Shown here one piece after another: positions 63,549-64,000 of a DNA stretch of 64,000 nucleotides. This stretch comes from Bacteroidales bacterium UBA3290. GTDB lineage: Bacteria > Bacteroidota > Bacteroidia > Bacteroidales > UBA932. Both the position numbers and the translations under genes were made by a program. Location: NCBI GenBank assembly GCA_002361615.1, contig DETK01000044.1, positions 25,341 to 89,340 on the forward strand. Direction: 5' to 3'. The stretch's first letter is position 1; each line of letters opens with the position of its first letter. The notes below the pieces were generated by a model. The model saw only the letters and a program-made list of their open reading frames with translations, made no database searches and was not told the origin of the DNA.

Positions 63549-64000
63549 GATGATAACGGGTGTTTGCAGCATCCCCAATTGAGGGAACTACAACACGTAT
63601 GAGAGTATAGTGCGCTTATATATGCGTGATACCAATACCCGATAAGCCCGCCTGCCGATTATCGCGCGATGATACAAAAACACAGCCCGCATCACTACGA
63701 ATACTATGACCAGGAAGACGACCGCCACGCGGTCGTGCGCGTTGCGCTCGACCAGGCCACTGGCGTAGCGCTGGCGCAGCCGGCGCGAAGCTCCGTATAA
63801 ACATAAGTGCCGCGCTGCCGGAAGGCGGTTTCTGTTTGGAGGGCCTTCGGCCCGACAATCAGAAAACGACTGGAGGTGGTCCTGCCGAAGGCTCCGAGGC
63901 CCGATTGCGGGACCGGGACTCCCCTTGGGGATGGGGGTAACAAAAGATGCGCATGTTTGTGGAAGGCCTTCAGGCATGGAACAAGCTTGCGCACCGAAAG
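63549..64000. other. End of window without supported gene
   Basis: About 450 bases. A plus-strand stretch near 63669-63800 reads as 43 sensible codons (MIQKHSPHHYEYYDQEDDRH...) to a TAA at about 63799, but no family is recognised. The last 100 bases are GC-rich and hairpin-prone. Nothing is called. Confidence 0.35.

Noticed and set aside
63588..63994. Minus-strand frames at the window end
   Set aside because: Low-complexity translations without motifs; the plus strand reads no better beyond a 43-codon stretch.

Overview
The window reads as a chromosomal segment of a moderately GC-rich Bacteroidales bacterium, probably a gut or rumen lineage near Rikenellaceae or uncultured relatives; the genus cannot be set from sequence alone. 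Reasons: Bacteroidota-type promoters (-7 box TAnnTTTG, often with a TTTG -33 element) before many genes, weak or absent Shine-Dalgarno sites, a tmRNA tag ending in ALAA, glycine-lipid synthesis genes, DUF4290, GLPGLI and TonB-linked outer-membrane proteins, and BlaI/M56 regulator pairs.

Layout. 1-7.1 kb: core metabolism (end of indolepyruvate oxidoreductase beta, a CoA-transferase, a LolA-like protein, a cysteine/serine-degrading pair, a GMP synthase lacking its glutaminase domain, a patatin). 7.16-7.55 kb: tmRNA. 7.6-8.3 kb: non-coding hairpin repeats. 8.3-26.2 kb: an AT-richer accessory island that starts by truncating an amidase gene and ends in transposase and ADP-ribosylglycohydrolase debris. 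It carries two PD-(D/E)XK modules, a RhuM-Fic fusion, a PLD protein with a BNR-type partner, a nucleotide hydrolase, and a long minus-strand operon (DnaB-like ATPase, vWA protein, MoxR ATPase and several unknown proteins). Facing it are an AAA+ ATPase, a WYL regulator and a DEDDh exonuclease. Five (possibly six) promoters in the island share one palindrome, TGCCA-N5-TGGCA, at a fixed distance from the -7 box, which makes the island look like one WYL-controlled regulon. This is the best candidate for an undescribed system.

26.6-54.7 kb: mostly core genes on both strands: a BlaI/M56 pair, glycine-lipid acyltransferases, an exonuclease paralogous to the island copy, a split RsmF, FtsK, RfbC, a 1082-residue multi-cofactor oxidoreductase next to P5C dehydrogenase, a deoxynucleoside kinase, a secreted repeat protein with a Kelch-TM-AraC regulator, a DPP4-like peptidase, and a CDP-alcohol transferase/acyltransferase/carboxypeptidase/SDR run.

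54.7-64 kb: tRNA-Pro and tRNA-Ser, a long inverted repeat, then a segment bounded by 67-bp exact direct repeats (55407-55473 and 62357-62423). It holds a likely toxin-antitoxin-SecB-like chaperone module and a BlaI-M56/TonB-GLPGLI-outer-membrane receptor operon. The end holds an SdpI-like membrane protein, a decayed copy of a family also decayed at 28.8 kb, and non-coding sequence.
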